NCBI GenBank assembly: GCA_945872325.1
Contig: CAMBZY010000220.1
Coordinates: 1-5,861 of the forward strand
Direction: 5' to 3'
Source of the DNA: Candidatus Kuenenia stuttgartensis
Lineage (GTDB): Bacteria; Planctomycetota; Planctomycetia; Isosphaerales; Isosphaeraceae
DNA: 5,861 nucleotides
Both the position numbers and the translations under genes were made by a program. Under the pieces are notes generated by a model. It was given only the letters and a program-made list of their open reading frames with translations. It was not told where the DNA came from and searched no databases. Every line of letters starts with the position of its first letter. Position 1 is the first letter of the stretch. Positions 5,112 through 5,861 of this stretch are shown here, one piece after another.

Positions 5112-5348
5112 GAAAATGGGCTGACAGTCAGACCTTGAGTCCTGGCACGTCCGGGAAAATCGCGAATTGCTCACTGTTCCGGCAGTCGTCAGAACCGACC
5201 AATCAAATTCTGTCAAATCAAATCACCCTGAACTTAGCTCGCGAAAATGCCGATTCTTAGGATTGGAATGATGATTCGGTATTCAGTGGATTGGCCAGTA
5301 AGTCTGGGTGTAACAAGCTGTCGGTAAAGCATCTGCGCTCATAAACTC

Positions 5349-5355
5349 AAAGGGG
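5349..5355 (+). promoter_or_regulatory. Shine-Dalgarno site of parA
   Basis: AAAGGGG ends 9 bases before the GTG at 5365 and supports that non-ATG start. The GTG also places the P-loop at the usual distance from the N-terminus. Confidence 0.65.
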
Positions 5356-5364
5356 CTTATCAAA

Positions 5365-5861
5365 GTGGCTAAGGTCATCGCTGTGGCCAATCAGAAGGGC
5401 GGGGTCGGCAAGACCACGACTGCGATCAATGTCGCCGCCGGTCTGGCCAAGGCAGGCCGAAAGGCTCTGGTCATTGATATTGACCCGCAGTGCAACGCCA
5501 CCAGCGGACTGGGCATCGAGCCAGCCGCGAAGCATCCATTGCTCTCAGGCAAGCGTTTGGCAGAGCAGGTTGAGGCGACTTCGCAGGAGAATCTGTTCGT
5601 TCTACCAGGTTCTCAGAGTCTGGCAGATGCCGACGCCCTTTCGGCGATCAATCGTCAGCGTGCCGGCGAGTTTAAGAAACAATTGCAGGACGATCTGGGC
5701 CGCGTCGATTATATCCTGATCGACTGCCCACCCTCATTGGGGCAGCTCACACGTGCTGCACTGGCCGCTGCCAACGAGCTTTATATTCCGATTCAGTGCG
5801 AATATTTTGCGATGGAAGGTTTGAGCCAGATCATTGAGATGGCGAAGCAGTCGAAGCAGAG
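5365..5861 (+). CDS. parA: ParA/Soj chromosome-partitioning ATPase, 5' part (partial)
   Basis: The first 165 residues of a roughly 250-residue ParA are present; the C-terminus lies past the right edge. Known role: an ATP-dependent dimer that binds DNA nonspecifically and, with ParB bound at parS, separates replicated origins; it acts on the nucleoid. Seen: AVANQKGGVGKTTTAINVA at residues 6-24 with the deviant Walker A box (signature Lys11, P-loop Lys16, Thr17); Walker A' ALVIDIDPQCNAT at 34-46 (Asp38, Asp40); Walker B VDYILIDCPPSLG at 114-126 (Asp120); and the very conserved IPIQCEYFAMEGLSQ at 141-155. There is no N-terminal helix-turn-helix extension, so this is the short chromosomal Soj type rather than a plasmid P1-type ParA. 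GTG is the start, with AAAGGGG in front. It is divergent from apgM; parB is expected directly downstream but not visible. The fragment is intact. Confidence 0.96.
   Translation, partial: MAKVIAVANQKGGVGKTTTAINVAAGLAKAGRKALVIDIDPQCNATSGLGIEPAAKHPLLSGKRLAEQVEATSQENLFVLPGSQSLADADALSAINRQRAGEFKKQLQDDLGRVDYILIDCPPSLGQLTRAALAAANELYIPIQCEYFAMEGLSQIIEMAKQSKQ

Larger units (their letters stand above)
5019..5364. other. divergent intergenic region between apgM and parA
   Basis: No gene is seen in these 346 bases. The apgM side has a good promoter candidate (5083-5111) and, just upstream of it, the perfect inverted repeat CTGAC-A-GTCAG at 5121-5131. Three TCAAAT repeats lie at about 5203-5222. No plus-strand promoter for parA is convincing; TATTCA at 5280-5285 with TTAGGA 17 bases earlier is the best I find and is weak. 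Confidence 0.6.

Noticed and set aside
5257..5285. parA promoter (TTAGGA, 17 bases, TATTCA)
   Set aside because: Only three of six positions match in each box, too weak to annotate as a feature.

Overview
The window looks like a chromosomal segment from a member of the Planctomycetes, probably order Planctomycetales. The main evidence is a tandem pair of DUF1559 proteins with an N-terminal type IV pilin-like methylation motif and a C-terminal H-X9-DG motif; this family is greatly expanded in planctomycetes and uncommon elsewhere. A very small lipoprotein gene beside them and REP-like GC-rich intergenic repeats fit the same picture. Assignment to a genus is not possible from this sequence.

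Left part (1-2319, all minus strand): a small lipoprotein gene (2086-2319) is followed by a complete DUF1559 gene (889-1941). After a 731-base gap comes the 5' end of a second DUF1559 gene that runs off the left edge (1-157). Both DUF1559 genes have the same ribosome binding site and the same start context. Over 69 bases near the left edge they are identical, although the adjoining 88 bases differ at 17 positions. A GC-rich hairpin at 804-825 is the likely end of the complete gene's transcript. The clearest sigma70-like promoter in the window (2655-2684, minus) points into the lipoprotein gene across a leader of about 330 bases.

Middle (2320-3101): no convincing gene. It holds the lipoprotein leader, the promoter and a cluster of five related GC-rich 26-28-base elements. 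Two lie in one orientation 40 bases apart; three lie in the opposite orientation in a 50-base tandem period.

Right part: apgM (3801-5018, minus; cofactor-independent phosphoglycerate mutase of the archaeal-type ApgM family) and an rluE-like 23S rRNA pseudouridine synthase (3102-3767, minus) are 33 bases apart and probably co-transcribed from a promoter near 5083-5111. Divergent from them is the 5' part of parA/soj (5365 to the edge, plus), the chromosome-partitioning ATPase, with parB expected beyond the edge. Two degenerate parS-like 16-mers sharing an 11-base match lie about 4-5 kb away, in the DUF1559 region.

The pilin-like/lipoprotein block concerns the cell envelope or exported proteins, while apgM, rluE and parA are housekeeping genes. 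I see no defence system, integrase, transposase or CRISPR array, and no clear evidence of a new multi-gene system. The more unusual signals are the sharply bounded identity between the DUF1559 paralogs, the mixed-orientation repeat cluster, the long lipoprotein leader, the parS-like sites and a His-to-Glu change in the ApgM metal-site region.
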